This document shows positions 15,375-24,304 of a DNA stretch of 64,000 bases, one piece after another. Each line of letters opens with the position of its first letter. The first letter of the stretch is position 1. The notes below the pieces were generated by a model. It saw only the letters and a program-made list of their open reading frames with translations. It made no database searches and had not been told where the DNA came from. Source of the stretch: JAICMB01 sp963838885 (GTDB lineage: Bacteria; Acidobacteriota; Terriglobia; Bryobacterales; Bryobacteraceae); NCBI GenBank assembly GCA_963838885.1, contig CAWITB010000058.1, positions 1 through 64,000 of the forward strand, given 5' to 3'. The translations under genes and the position numbers were made by a program.

Positions 15375-16859
15375 ATGCGTATACCCCGCCTCGCCGCCGT
15401 TCTGGCGGTTTTTGGGATCCTCGCGCCGCTTTCCGCCGCCAAGCTGCCCAAATACGAGGTCACTCCCGAGGTGCAGGCGGCGCTCGATCGCATTTCCGCC
15501 AACTCATTGCGTGGAAATCTTTCCTTCATCGCCTCCGACGCGCTCGAAGGCCGCGCCACGCCCTCGCGCGGGCTGGATCTGGCGGCCGAATACATTGCCG
15601 CGCAGTTCCGCCGGGCGGGCTTGCAGCCGCCCATCGATGGAGATTACTTCCAACTCGCGAATCTTATCGTGAAGAGTCCGGACATGGAAGGCTTCGATCT
15701 GGAATTCACGAATGGCAAGCACGAGATAAAGGTGGCCACTGAAGATGCAGTCGTCGAAACGCAATCCGCCGTCGACCTCAAGTCCGCACCGGTGTTCCGG
15801 CTGACGACGGCCGACGGGCATAAGCCCGGCGAGCTGGACGGAAAAATCGTGGTGGTGGCGCTTCGCGATGCGCGCGCCGCGCGCGCGCTGCTCAACAAGG
15901 CGCATCCGGCGCTCGTCGTAATGATCGGACGCACCTCTCCCGGCGCGTTTCCGCACGAATCGCTAATCGATCCGACGCAACCCGCCAAGGCGGCCGCATC
16001 GCGCGTCATTGTATTCTCCGCGAAACTGGCCGATTTCGCCGAATCGCTGCACGCCGGCGAAAACGGCGCGACGGCATCCGTTCATATCGCCGCGCCGATT
16101 GAGCGCAAGGCCGCGGTTCGCAACGTGATCGGCCTGCTGCCCGGCTCCGATCCGGTATTAAAAGATACCTACGTGCTGGTCACGGCGCATTACGATCATC
16201 TGGGCGTGAAACCGGAGGGCGCGCCGGGCGCGCGTAACGATACCGACCGTATTTTCAACGGGGCGGATGACGACGGCAGCGGCACCGTGTCCGTGATCGA
16301 GATCGCCAACGCGCTTGCCGGCATGAAGAAACATCCCGCGCGCAGCATCGTGTTTATGACCTTTTTCGGCGAGGAAGAGGGTCTCATCGGTTCCGGCTAT
16401 TACGTACGCCATCCCATATTCCCGCTTGCGAAGACCATTGCCGATGTGAATCTCGAACAGCTCGGCCGCACCGATTCGAGCAAAGGCAAAGAGATCGCAA
16501 ACGCGGCGCCCACGGGGTACGGATTTAGCAGCATGATCGACGATTTTCGCGCCGCCGGCGAGGAAACCGGAGTCAAGGTGTATAACACCGAGCCGGAGAG
16601 CGACCGCTATTTCGCGCAAAGCGATAACCTCGCGTTCGCGGAAGCCGGCGTTCCCGCCCACACCTTCTGCGTGGCCTTCGAGTTTCCCGATTATCACGCC
16701 GTCGGCGACGAATGGCGGAAGATCGACTACGACAATATGGCCAAAGTGGATCGCATGCTGGCTCTCGGCATTGTGATGCTGGCAGGCGACGCCAACCCGC
16801 CGCACTGGAATACAAACAATCCCAAGGTGAAACGTTTTGCCGAGGCGCGCAAGCAGTAG
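15375..16859 (+). CDS. Secreted M28-family zinc metallopeptidase
   Basis: Di-zinc aminopeptidase/carboxypeptidase-type enzyme, 494 aa, with signal peptide MRIPRLAAVLAVFGILAPLSAA. A PA-like insert (about residues 150-230) precedes the catalytic domain. The catalytic domain has TAHYDHLGV (first zinc His), FNGADDDGSGTVSV (bridging Asp), FFGEEEGLIGSGYY (catalytic Glu pair) and FPDYHAVGDEWRKI (distal His). All ligands are present. The ATG at 15375 is preceded by GAGGG; the frame is open further upstream but only this start gives a leader. It likely digests extracytoplasmic peptides. Confidence 0.9.
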   Translation: MRIPRLAAVLAVFGILAPLSAAKLPKYEVTPEVQAALDRISANSLRGNLSFIASDALEGRATPSRGLDLAAEYIAAQFRRAGLQPPIDGDYFQLANLIVKSPDMEGFDLEFTNGKHEIKVATEDAVVETQSAVDLKSAPVFRLTTADGHKPGELDGKIVVVALRDARAARALLNKAHPALVVMIGRTSPGAFPHESLIDPTQPAKAAASRVIVFSAKLADFAESLHAGENGATASVHIAAPIERKAAVRNVIGLLPGSDPVLKDTYVLVTAHYDHLGVKPEGAPGARNDTDRIFNGADDDGSGTVSVIEIANALAGMKKHPARSIVFMTFFGEEEGLIGSGYYVRHPIFPLAKTIADVNLEQLGRTDSSKGKEIANAAPTGYGFSSMIDDFRAAGEETGVKVYNTEPESDRYFAQSDNLAFAEAGVPAHTFCVAFEFPDYHAVGDEWRKIDYDNMAKVDRMLALGIVMLAGDANPPHWNTNNPKVKRFAEARKQ

Positions 16860-16871
16860 ACCCGCTGTAGG

Positions 16872-17828
16872 ATGAAAGTGATGCTCGCGGCGCGCGCCGG
16901 CCTGTCGAAGTTAAGCGAGCTCGAACTATCTCTGGCGGGAATTATTCGCGGTAAGCCGGAGGCGGTCCGCTTATCTCTGGTGTGCCTGCTCGCCCGCGGC
17001 CACCTGCTGATCGAGGATGTCCCCGGCGTCGGCAAAACGACGCTGGCCCACGCCCTGGCGCGCTCCGTGGAATGCGACTTTCACCGTTTGCAATTCACCA
17101 GCGACATGCTGCCGAGCGATGTCCTGGGCGTGACCGTCTACAACGCGCACACGCAGGCGTTCGAATTCAAGCAAGGCCCCATTTTCACTAATTTTCTGCT
17201 CGCCGACGAGATCAACCGCGCGACTCCGAAGACGCAATCGGCGCTGCTCGAGGCCATGAACGAGGTGCAGGTGACGATCGAAGGCCGCTCCTATCCTCTG
17301 ACTCAGCCGTTCATGGTGGTCGCGACGCAGAACCCGGTCGAGCATCATGGCACGTATCCGCTGCCCGAGAGCCAGCTTGATCGCTTCCTCATGCGCATGA
17401 GGATCGGGTATCCGGATCGCGAAGCGGAGCGCGGCATCGTGCGCCAGACGGGAAGCGCCAACTCGGGGACGGCGCGTCCGGTGGTATCGGCGGAAGATCT
17501 CATCGAATTTCAAGGGCAGGTGGAGCGCGTGGCCGTCGACGACGCCATTGTCGATTACATGCTGGCGATCGTGGAGCGCACGCGCGCCCACGAAGCCCTC
17601 GCTTTGGGCGTCAGTCCGCGCGGAGCCCAGGCGCTGTTCCGCGCCGCGCAGGCGCTCGCGCTTGTCGAAGGGCGCGACTACGTAATTCCGGACGATGTAA
17701 AACGGCTGGTGCTTCCCGTTTGCGCTCACCGCATCGGGATCGCGCGGGCCACGCTGGCGCAACGCACCACCGAAATGAGCGAGCGCATTCTGCAGGAAAT
17801 CCTCACCACTGTCGAGGTTCCCCTGTAG
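16872..17828 (+). CDS. MoxR-family AAA+ ATPase
   Basis: A 318-aa chaperone-like ATPase of the MoxR subgroup. Walker A is EDVPGVGKTTLAHAL (about residue 50) and Walker B FLLADEINRATPKTQSAL. The MoxR-typical stretch VVATQNPVEHHGTYPLPESQLDRFLMR follows, and the lid domain has LALGVSPRGAQALFRAAQA and YVIPDDVKRLVLPVCAHRI. MoxR proteins usually act with VWA-domain proteins; none lies next to this copy, which instead follows an M28 peptidase by 12 bases and precedes ychF. Its target is unknown. Confidence 0.92.
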   Translation: MKVMLAARAGLSKLSELELSLAGIIRGKPEAVRLSLVCLLARGHLLIEDVPGVGKTTLAHALARSVECDFHRLQFTSDMLPSDVLGVTVYNAHTQAFEFKQGPIFTNFLLADEINRATPKTQSALLEAMNEVQVTIEGRSYPLTQPFMVVATQNPVEHHGTYPLPESQLDRFLMRMRIGYPDREAERGIVRQTGSANSGTARPVVSAEDLIEFQGQVERVAVDDAIVDYMLAIVERTRAHEALALGVSPRGAQALFRAAQALALVEGRDYVIPDDVKRLVLPVCAHRIGIARATLAQRTTEMSERILQEILTTVEVPL

Positions 17829-17850
17829 GCGCGGCGTTTACCGGACAGCA

Positions 17851-18924
17851 ATGAAGACTGCGATTATCGGCCTGCCGATGACAGGCAAAACCTCTCTGTT
17901 CACGATTCTGACCGGCATGCATGAGGCCACGCGCGTGGGCTCCATGGAAGTTCGCGTGGGAGTGACGCAGGTTCCGGACCAGCGGCTGGAGGAACTGGCG
18001 AAGATCTTCGAACCGCCCAAGATCACTCATGCCACGGTCGAGTATCTCGATTTTCCCGCCATCTCGAAAGAAGCGTTGCGCGACCCGAGTTATCTGGCCG
18101 GCATGCGCATGGCGGACGCGCTGGCGCACGTGCTGCGGCTGTTTGAGAGCGACGTCGTTCCGCACGAGAAGGGCTCGGTCGATCCCGTGCGCGACTTGGA
18201 AGACGTTGACATCGAGCTGGTCCTGAGCGATCTCGTCGTGGTCGAGAAGCGCATGGAGCGACTGGACAAAGATCGAAAGAAAATCAAAAGCCCGGAGCTC
18301 GATCGCGAATTCGCGCTGCTCGAGCGCTGCAAGGCGACCCTCGAGCAGAACGCTCCGCTGCGCACGCTGGAATTGGACGCGGAAGAAGAAAAGATCATTC
18401 GCGGTTTTCAGTTCCTTTCCCGCAAGCCGATGCTCTACGTGCTCAATATCGGCGAGGAAGACGCGGCGCGGCTGCACCAGATCGAGGAACAGTACCGCGG
18501 CGGCGCTCTCGCTGGACGCGCTCGCACGGCGGTCACGGCGGTGTGCGGCAAGATCGAAGCGGAGCTGGCGGAATTGCCGCCCTCCGAGGCCGCGGATTAT
18601 CTGGCGAGCTACGGATTGAACGAATCCGGCCTGGAGCGGCTGATTGCCGCGACCTATTCGCTGCTGGGGCTGATGTCGTTTCTCACCGCCGGGGAAACGG
18701 AGGTCCGCGCCTGGACTATCCCGCAGCACAGCACCGCGCAGAAGGCCGCCGGGGCCATTCACAGCGACTTCGAGAAGAAATTCATTCGCGCCGAGGCGGT
18801 CAATTGGAAGGCCCTGGTCGAGAATCGCGGTTATCCCGGCGTGCGCGAGAAAGGTCTGCTGCGCCTGGAAGGCAAGGAGTATATCGTCAAGGATGGCGAT
18901 GTGCTCGTCATTCGCCACGGGTGA
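17851..18924 (+). CDS. ychF: YchF/OLA1-like GTP-binding protein
   Basis: A 357-aa P-loop NTPase of the Obg/YchF group. The G1 loop is IIGLPMTGKTSLFTIL and G3 corresponds to VEYLDFPAI. A coiled-coil region follows (LVVVEKRMERLDKDRKK). A C-terminal TGS-like domain includes LGLMSFLTAGETEVRAWTIPQ, AAGAIHSDFEKKFIRAEAV and KGLLRLEGKEYIVKDGDVLVI, the YchF signature. G1 is a variant: most YchF have GLPNVGKST. It sits 22 bases after moxR; the stop overlaps the region of the next gene's ribosome site. Confidence 0.88.
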   Translation: MKTAIIGLPMTGKTSLFTILTGMHEATRVGSMEVRVGVTQVPDQRLEELAKIFEPPKITHATVEYLDFPAISKEALRDPSYLAGMRMADALAHVLRLFESDVVPHEKGSVDPVRDLEDVDIELVLSDLVVVEKRMERLDKDRKKIKSPELDREFALLERCKATLEQNAPLRTLELDAEEEKIIRGFQFLSRKPMLYVLNIGEEDAARLHQIEEQYRGGALAGRARTAVTAVCGKIEAELAELPPSEAADYLASYGLNESGLERLIAATYSLLGLMSFLTAGETEVRAWTIPQHSTAQKAAGAIHSDFEKKFIRAEAVNWKALVENRGYPGVREKGLLRLEGKEYIVKDGDVLVIRHG

Positions 18925-18940
18925 GGAGGAGCGTATCAAT

Positions 18941-20158
18941 ATGTTTACGGCGACCGACGGTCTGATTCTGCCGAGTACCGTGACGGGTTCGTTCCCACGT
19001 CCGCGCTGGTTCGACGTGAGCATGTGGGGACGACCGCTCGACACCTGCATGCTGGACGTGCGCTTCCGCGAGAAATTCGAGGATGCGCTGACGGTGGTAA
19101 TTGGCGATCAGGAACGCGCCGGGCTGGACATTTTGAATCACGGCGATTTCCACGTGGATGAAGACCTCGCCGGGCGCGCCTGGCATCATTATCCTTTGCA
19201 GCGCTGGGCTGGATTCGAGGGCGATTATCTGCAGCCGGAAGAGACCACCGCGCCATGGCTGCATTACCCGCCCGGGACGCTTCTGAACGAAATCTATACG
19301 GGCTGGCGCTGGCCTCATGTTGTGGACAAGATCGCGCATCGGCCGCTCGACTATCCGAAAATATGGCGGCTTGCACAGGCGAGGGCGCGCAAGCCTGTCA
19401 AGTTCGGGACGTGCTGCTCGCAGGTGATGGCGCTATTTCTCGATATACACACGCCGAAGTACAAAGATAAGCGCGAAGTGATCTGGGACATGGCGGCGGC
19501 GATGAATCAGGAGCTGCTGGCGCTACGCGATGCGGGATGCCGCTGTATTCAGATTGAAGAGCCTACGTTTCACTTCATGGCGAATACCTACGGGAAGGAC
19601 CACGAAGAAGTGCGTTTTATGGTGGACGCGTTCAACCGCGAGGTGCAGGGACTGGACGACGTCGAGCTGTGGATCCACACGTGTTGGGGAAATCCGAATA
19701 TGCAGCGCGTGATGGACGACACCAGCTATGCGAATTCGATCGAGATCTATCTGGAACGCTGTCGCGGCGATGTGTGGACGCTCGAGATGAAGGACCGCAA
19801 CCAGAAAGATCTCGAGTTATTTGCGCCGTTTCGCAACGGCTTGAAGAAGAAGATTTGCATTGGAGCGGTGAGCCATCGGGTCCTGCAGGCAGACCGGCCC
19901 GAGGAGGTGGCGAATGAGATCCGGAAGGCGCTGCGCTACATCCCGGCGGAGAAATTGATCGTATCGAGCGACTGTGGATTCGGGCGGCAGGGCTGCAATC
20001 GTGAAATCGCATTTTATAAAGCCAGCGCGATCGCCCAGGGGTGCAACATCGTGCGGCGGGAGCTTGGGTTGCCGGCGACGGACGTGCCTGCGGCCGATCC
20101 GATGCTGCAAGTGGATGTTGTGCCGGGCCGGGTGCGGCAAAGGTCCAGCGGCGAGTAA
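18941..20158 (+). CDS. Cobalamin-independent methionine synthase (MetE) C-terminal-domain-like protein
   Basis: A 405-aa (beta/alpha)8 protein related to the zinc-binding catalytic domain of MetE; the N-terminal half of full MetE is absent. Zinc-ligand motifs are visible: WIHTCWGNPN, TLEMKDRNQ and VSSDCGFGRQ. Other family signs are TVTGSFPRPRWF and CIQIEEPTFHFM. Such short MetE-like proteins can transfer methyl groups from alternative donors or serve in other thiol alkylation reactions, so the substrate is open. I set the start at 18941 because GGAGGA lies about 12 bases before it and family homology begins there. Confidence 0.85.
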   Translation: MFTATDGLILPSTVTGSFPRPRWFDVSMWGRPLDTCMLDVRFREKFEDALTVVIGDQERAGLDILNHGDFHVDEDLAGRAWHHYPLQRWAGFEGDYLQPEETTAPWLHYPPGTLLNEIYTGWRWPHVVDKIAHRPLDYPKIWRLAQARARKPVKFGTCCSQVMALFLDIHTPKYKDKREVIWDMAAAMNQELLALRDAGCRCIQIEEPTFHFMANTYGKDHEEVRFMVDAFNREVQGLDDVELWIHTCWGNPNMQRVMDDTSYANSIEIYLERCRGDVWTLEMKDRNQKDLELFAPFRNGLKKKICIGAVSHRVLQADRPEEVANEIRKALRYIPAEKLIVSSDCGFGRQGCNREIAFYKASAIAQGCNIVRRELGLPATDVPAADPMLQVDVVPGRVRQRSSGE

Positions 20159-20256
20159 TCGGCGCCGCTCTTAAAAGCCGGCCGTCTGCCCTTCCTCTGC
20201 GAGGATCGACTGCGCCCTGTATGAAGCCCCCGTTCAGCAGAATCAGATTGAGATCG

Positions 20257-20708
20257 TCAATGGACGGCTTCCCATTGCTTTCCGGCTTGCATGGCGGCCT
20301 GCTCGGCGGGCGTAAATTCGATATCTTGCGCCCACGAATCGGTCAACGCGACGAATTTTTGCTTGCGAGCGCGGGCGATGGCCGGATCCGTAATGATGCT
20401 GTGGCCCGCTTCACTCCGTCCGCGGAACGCTCCGGCTCGGGTACCGGCTTCGAATCGCTGTACTCTTCCGAAAGGTAATCGATCAGGATCTGCCGGTCGC
20501 GCACCGGCGCGCCCCATCCGATCATCTTGTCCACTTCTTTTGTCCACGCCGCCTTCGAAAGCCGTTGCGAATGGATGAGCCGCAGGCTGTGGCACTGAAC
20601 GCAGCTTCGCGCCTCCTCGGCCTTGGCGCGCTCGGACGCGGATTGCGCCGCGGCGCAGCCGGCCGCGCTCATCAGGCAGCACGCGAGAATGGCCGGCGTT
20701 CTACTCAT
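20257..20708 (-). CDS. Small exported c-type cytochrome (SorB-like), C-terminus possibly frameshifted
   Basis: Starting at an ATG that overlaps the stop of the sulfite-oxidase-like gene (ATGA), the protein has a signal peptide (MSRTPAILACCLMSAAGCAA), one heme site SCVQCHSLRL and a following KAAWTKEVDKMIGWGAPV, DRQILIDYLSEEYSD. This fits the monoheme subunit of a sulfite dehydrogenase. The frame through the heme domain continues to a stop at 20343; near 20440 a different frame gives a longer, plausible tail (FVALTDSWAQDIEFTP) ending at 20257. I cannot decide which C-terminus is right. It probably passes electrons from the molybdenum subunit. Confidence 0.7.
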
Positions 20709-21882
20709 GATCGCTTCTCCACCATGACGCCAACCCGGTCGACTGCATTGTAGAGATAACCGGAGGGATTCCACGTAGCCACGATTGGCTGAACTCTGCC
20801 GGAAGAATCGGTCGCGCGCGACATGATGGTGTGGTAGCCGGGTTGCGCCGGCGCCCAATCGAGGCTCCACAGGCGCCATGCAAAAGGAAGCTTTTGGGCT
20901 TGAGAGTTTCGCCGCGGTCCAGTGGCTGCCGCCATCGGTGGAAACGTCCACACGCTCGATCGTCTTCTTCTCCCGCCCATGCGAAGCCGCGAATCGTCAG
21001 CGGCCCCAGGTTGAGTTTGGCCTGATCGGCCGGATGCGTAATGGTCGATTTGACCGGCATGCCCTCGATCACCTCGAGCTCGGAGGGAACGGGCGTCGCG
21101 CCGGGCGGAAGAGCGTATTTCGGAATGCGGTAGGCCGGGTTCATGAAGAATCCGGTATTCGGCTCCATTTTGGGCGTAATGCGAATCACCCACTTGACCC
21201 AACTGGTGCCGTCCCAACCGGGAACAATGAGGCGCAGAGGAAAGCCGTGAAGGTCGGGGATGGGTTGGCCATTCATCTTGAGAGCGAGCAGAGTGGCGGG
21301 ATGAAGAGCCTTCTTCATCGGGAACGACCGCACGAAATCGGGCGTTTTGGCGACCCCCACGTCCGCGCCGTTCACCTCCACAAAGCGCGCGCTCGGGTCT
21401 GTTCCCGCAAGCTTCAGGACATCGCTCAGCCGCGGACCGGTCCACTCCGCATTGCCAATGGCGCCGCGCATCCACTGGATACCGGGGACGCGGGGACGAT
21501 AGAATCCCCGGCCATTGCCGGTACACTCGATCACGGCGGGGACGGTATATTGCGGCAACTTGCCTAAATCCCCCAGCGTGAGATGAAGCTCTTTCGCGAC
21601 TTTTCCGTTGACCGTGAGCGCGAACGAGTCGGCGTTGACTTCGGGCCGTGGGATATGTTGGCGAACGAAGAACGCGTCATTGGGCGTGAGCCAGGAATTA
21701 TAGTATTCAAGCGGCGTTTCCAGGTCCTCGGGACGATCGTTGTGGAGGATCATGGAACGCTTGCCCGCTATGGCCGGCTCGTCTGCGGCGCGCAACGCGG
21801 CAATTCCCGTCAAAGACGCAAGGGAGGCGAGCCAGCGCCGCCTGTTTTCGCGAAAAGTGAAGGTATCATCGATCTTTTTCAA
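20705..21882 (-). CDS. Sulfite oxidase-like molybdopterin oxidoreductase (SorA/SoxC type), two frame breaks
   Basis: About 393 aa. A Tat-like leader (RENRRRWLASLASLTG) is followed by the molybdenum-cofactor domain: PRPEVNADSFALTVNGKV, the Mo-ligand Cys in AVIECTGNGRGF, WVKWVIRITPK. The C-terminal dimerisation domain continues through two breaks. GFAWAGEE is followed in a new frame by VDVSTDGGSHWTAAKL (near 20965), and a third frame gives LWSLDWAPAQPGYHTIMSRA (near 20885) to the end VGVMVEKRS. The stop overlaps the start of the cytochrome gene as ATGA, so the two form a SorAB-like pair for sulfite or related oxoanion/sulfoxide chemistry. Start codon TTG at 21882 is the best in-frame choice. 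Confidence 0.78.
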
Positions 21883-22120
21883 TGTTGCCTCGTCAATCTT
21901 GCGTCTTCAATGTTGCCTCACACGCAAATCCAGTTCCGGCGTATGGGCATCAATCCGCGGCTTGCCAACGCCGCTCAGAGCGTGACACTTATGCCCAATA
22001 CGCCGGCAAGCGAGTCGCCGCTCGCCAGCACGCGAAATCCGGTTCCGATTAAGAACAGGGTAACTACAAAACCACCACGCTCCAAACGAGGCTCATCTTC
22101 GGGGATCTCGGCCTGCTACG

Positions 22121-22585
22121 GACAAAACGGATGCGATCAGGGTCAAAGGAGCCAAAGTGAGGCGTTACATCCCGCGGCCCGATCGGCTCGGGGCTCGAGT
22201 TTGTTCAAAACATGGCCTCCCTGTCTTGTTCCACACCGGTACGCCTCATTCGCAGCCATTTCAGGTGATGCAGCAGGCGCGAGCGCTTGCCGAACGTGCC
22301 CGTTCATCATCGGACATTTTGGGAAATCCTGTTTCTCGAGGCCGTGCGGTCCGCGGAATTGTATCCCACGTGTATCTGGAGACGTCGGGCGCACAGGTCG
22401 CCGACATCGCCTTCGCTCGATCGCATCGCCGTGCAACGCATTCTGTTTGGCGCCGACCTGACGATTGGAGCCGCGAGTTCCGCGAATGGAACCTTGCCAA
22501 AATCGGAACCGCGCTCGCGAACGGCGAGCACGGCGCGCTGCTTTTGAGAAACGCCAGGCGCCTGATTTCACAAGTTGGACGTTAG
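22121..22585 (+). pseudogene. Amidohydrolase (TIM-barrel) C-terminal remnant with several frame breaks
   Basis: Fragments of an amidohydrolase_2-type hydrolase can be followed across all three frames. They run DAIRVKGAKVRRYIPRP and HGLPVLFHTGTPHSQPFQ in one, MPNVPVH and FWEILFLEAVRSAELYP in the next, then HVYLETSGAQVADIAFA, DRIAVQRILFGADLTIG, and finally WNLAKIGTALANGEHGALLL ending at 22585. The catalytic-domain order is right (HTG, LETS, FGADL), but at least three indels occur in under 500 bases and the N-terminal half is not recognisable between 21883 and 22120. That density suggests either a decayed gene or a badly resolved stretch of sequence. Its stop overlaps that of the convergent AraD1/FAH gene. 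Confidence 0.6.
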
Positions 22586-23583
22586 AGCGGCTCGACAGGG
22601 ACGAACGCCTGCGGGACGCGTTCAATCCTGATCGGATTGCGGAGCGGACGGCCAAAGCCCTCGAATGCAATCGACATCACGTCCCCATCGTTGAGCTTTA
22701 TGCCGGCCCCGAAGCTGAACGCGTCCGCGCCGAAGAAGTGAATGTGCGCATCGCCCGGCCGCCGATGCGCTTCGTATTTAAAATGATGGTGCTCCAGGTT
22801 CGCGAGCGCGTGGGACATGTTCGCGTCGCCGGTTGAGATCTCCCGCGACCACAGCGTTTCCCCGCCACGCTCGACGGCAACGACGCCCCGCACGTCCGAG
22901 AAATCCGGATTTAGGATGAGTTCCGGGCCGAGCGAGCACGTCCGCAGCTTAGAAGGAGCGAGATAAAGATAGCTCTTCTTTTCGACGACGTGATCGGAGA
23001 ACTCGTTCGATATGACCATGCCGACGCGCCGCGGGCGGCCCTCATCGTCGATGATGTATGCGCCGGCGATTTCCGGTTCCTCGCCGCCATCCTCCGCATA
23101 CGCGGGAACGATCAAAGGCTCGCCATGAGCGCGCAATGTGGTCCCGCATCCCTTGTAAAACCACTCCGGCGCCGTGCCGATGCATCCCATCTTGGGGCGG
23201 CCTCCTTCGAGACCCGCGAGATACATCCGCATACTGTCGGATAATTCGGCCATGTTCGCGTGCATGGCCTGACGATTATCGGCGCTGGCTTTATGCGTCA
23301 GGCCCGTGCCGCTGACCAGACACCGCGCCGGCTCGGGATGCGTGAACGGGGGCAGCAGCCGCCAGTCCGATTCGAGCGAGTAGATCGGATCGTAGTCCAA
23401 GGTTGCGCTCGAGAGCCGCTCCCGCACAATTTCTCGCAGCGTCCGCCGCGCCCGCACAGCCGCTTGGGCCAAGGCATATACCGAATCGCAATCGTTTAAA
23501 AGGCGAAGTTTGCGGTCTTCGACCTCGGCGACACGGTGTTCACCGCTCGGAGAAACCAGTTGCACCAACCGCACGGCGATCAT
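22582..23583 (-). CDS. Fumarylacetoacetate hydrolase-family (AraD1/GguC-like) protein
   Basis: About 333 aa and intact. The fold is that of FAH-family hydratases/hydrolases: RCLVSGTGLTHKASADNRQAM, EWFYKGCGTTLRAHG, EIAGAYIIDDEGRPRRVGM, VISNEFSDHVVEKKSYLYLA. A C-terminal HHHFKYEAHRRPGDAHIHFFG follows, typical of the AraD1/GguC branch, which acts on sugar-acid intermediates such as 2-keto-3-deoxy-arabinonate. I placed the start at the ATG at 23583, where MIAVRLVQLVSPSGEHRVAEV begins; ten more residues are possible upstream. The neighbours give no pathway context. Confidence 0.82.
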   Translation of the reverse strand: MIAVRLVQLVSPSGEHRVAEVEDRKLRLLNDCDSVYALAQAAVRARRTLREIVRERLSSATLDYDPIYSLESDWRLLPPFTHPEPARCLVSGTGLTHKASADNRQAMHANMAELSDSMRMYLAGLEGGRPKMGCIGTAPEWFYKGCGTTLRAHGEPLIVPAYAEDGGEEPEIAGAYIIDDEGRPRRVGMVISNEFSDHVVEKKSYLYLAPSKLRTCSLGPELILNPDFSDVRGVVAVERGGETLWSREISTGDANMSHALANLEHHHFKYEAHRRPGDAHIHFFGADAFSFGAGIKLNDGDVMSIAFEGFGRPLRNPIRIERVPQAFVPVEPL

Positions 23584-23901
23584 TCTAACAGTCGCGTCTA
23601 CATCGAAGTCCAACCGCCATCTACCGAGGCGCCGCCAATCCCGTCATTGATCCGCCCGGCCTCCATTCCCGATCTGCCCAATAAAGACCTGAGCGTCGTA
23701 GGCGATTACGCCAACCGCATTCTGGAAGTGACCGGCCCCAGAAAACCTTCTGGATGATCTTGCAGATCGTTTGTCGATTGGTTTGGCCCGCACGATGTAC
23801 ACGTTTACCGCTTCTTGCGCCGGAGCAAAACGATCTCCCACTGAGCAACGCCGGCCTAAAGCAGCACGTGTGAAGGGACGATCAGAAGGGCAGGACTTCG
23901 A

Positions 23902-24288
23902 ATGATAAACGCAATCATACTCGGGGAAGGGCCATCCGTCGTCATGACCTTGCAGGCATACGCCGTGGAATCCGAAAACATAGAGGTGGTGCGAGTCATC
24001 GAACGCTTTCCCAAGAATGCCTATGAGGTCGCTCGGCTGATGAGCAGCTTCGATCCCGAGCTGATTCTCGTTCACGTTCCCGACTCGGAGCGAAACAGCG
24101 AAATCTTATCCGCGCTTCGACTCTCGGCCGCTCGAGCTACGGTGATTGCGTTCGGAAAGGAACTTCGGTTTCACCGTCGCGAGTGTGAGCGATTGGGTAT
24201 TATCGCGGTCTGTAGCTTTCCTCCTACCTACGCGACATTCGAGCAAGCTTTGCAAGACGCCGGGCTTCATTCGGAATCCCCGCCGTAG
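23902..24288 (+). CDS. Receiver-like (pseudo-receiver) single-domain protein
   Basis: A 128-aa alpha/beta protein: MINAIILGEGPSVVMTLQAY, VVRVIERFPKNAYEVARLM, FDPELILVHVPDSERN, ATVIAFGKELRFHRRECER, GIIAVCSFPPTYATFEQAL. This is the CheY/CpaE N-terminal receiver pattern. The position of the phosphoacceptor Asp reads LVHVPDSE, so the Asp is shifted and phosphorylation is uncertain. GAAGG stands upstream of the ATG. No kinase or effector lies next to it. Probably regulatory, but this is fold-level inference only. Confidence 0.5.
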   Translation: MINAIILGEGPSVVMTLQAYAVESENIEVVRVIERFPKNAYEVARLMSSFDPELILVHVPDSERNSEILSALRLSAARATVIAFGKELRFHRRECERLGIIAVCSFPPTYATFEQALQDAGLHSESPP

Positions 24289-24304
24289 CCCGCTTGCCGG
24301 ATCC

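Noticed and set aside
20159..20256. A minus-strand continuation (SIDDLNLILLNGGFIQGAV) downstream of the cytochrome gene.
   Set aside because: It looks coding over a short stretch but has no start, no homology I recognise and no clean link to the cytochrome frame.
23536..23901. Possible small plus-strand gene (IEVQPPSTEAPPIPSLI...) before the receiver-like gene.
   Set aside because: It overlaps the start of the AraD1/FAH gene, lacks a ribosome site and homology, and neither strand shows a convincing protein between 23614 and 23901.
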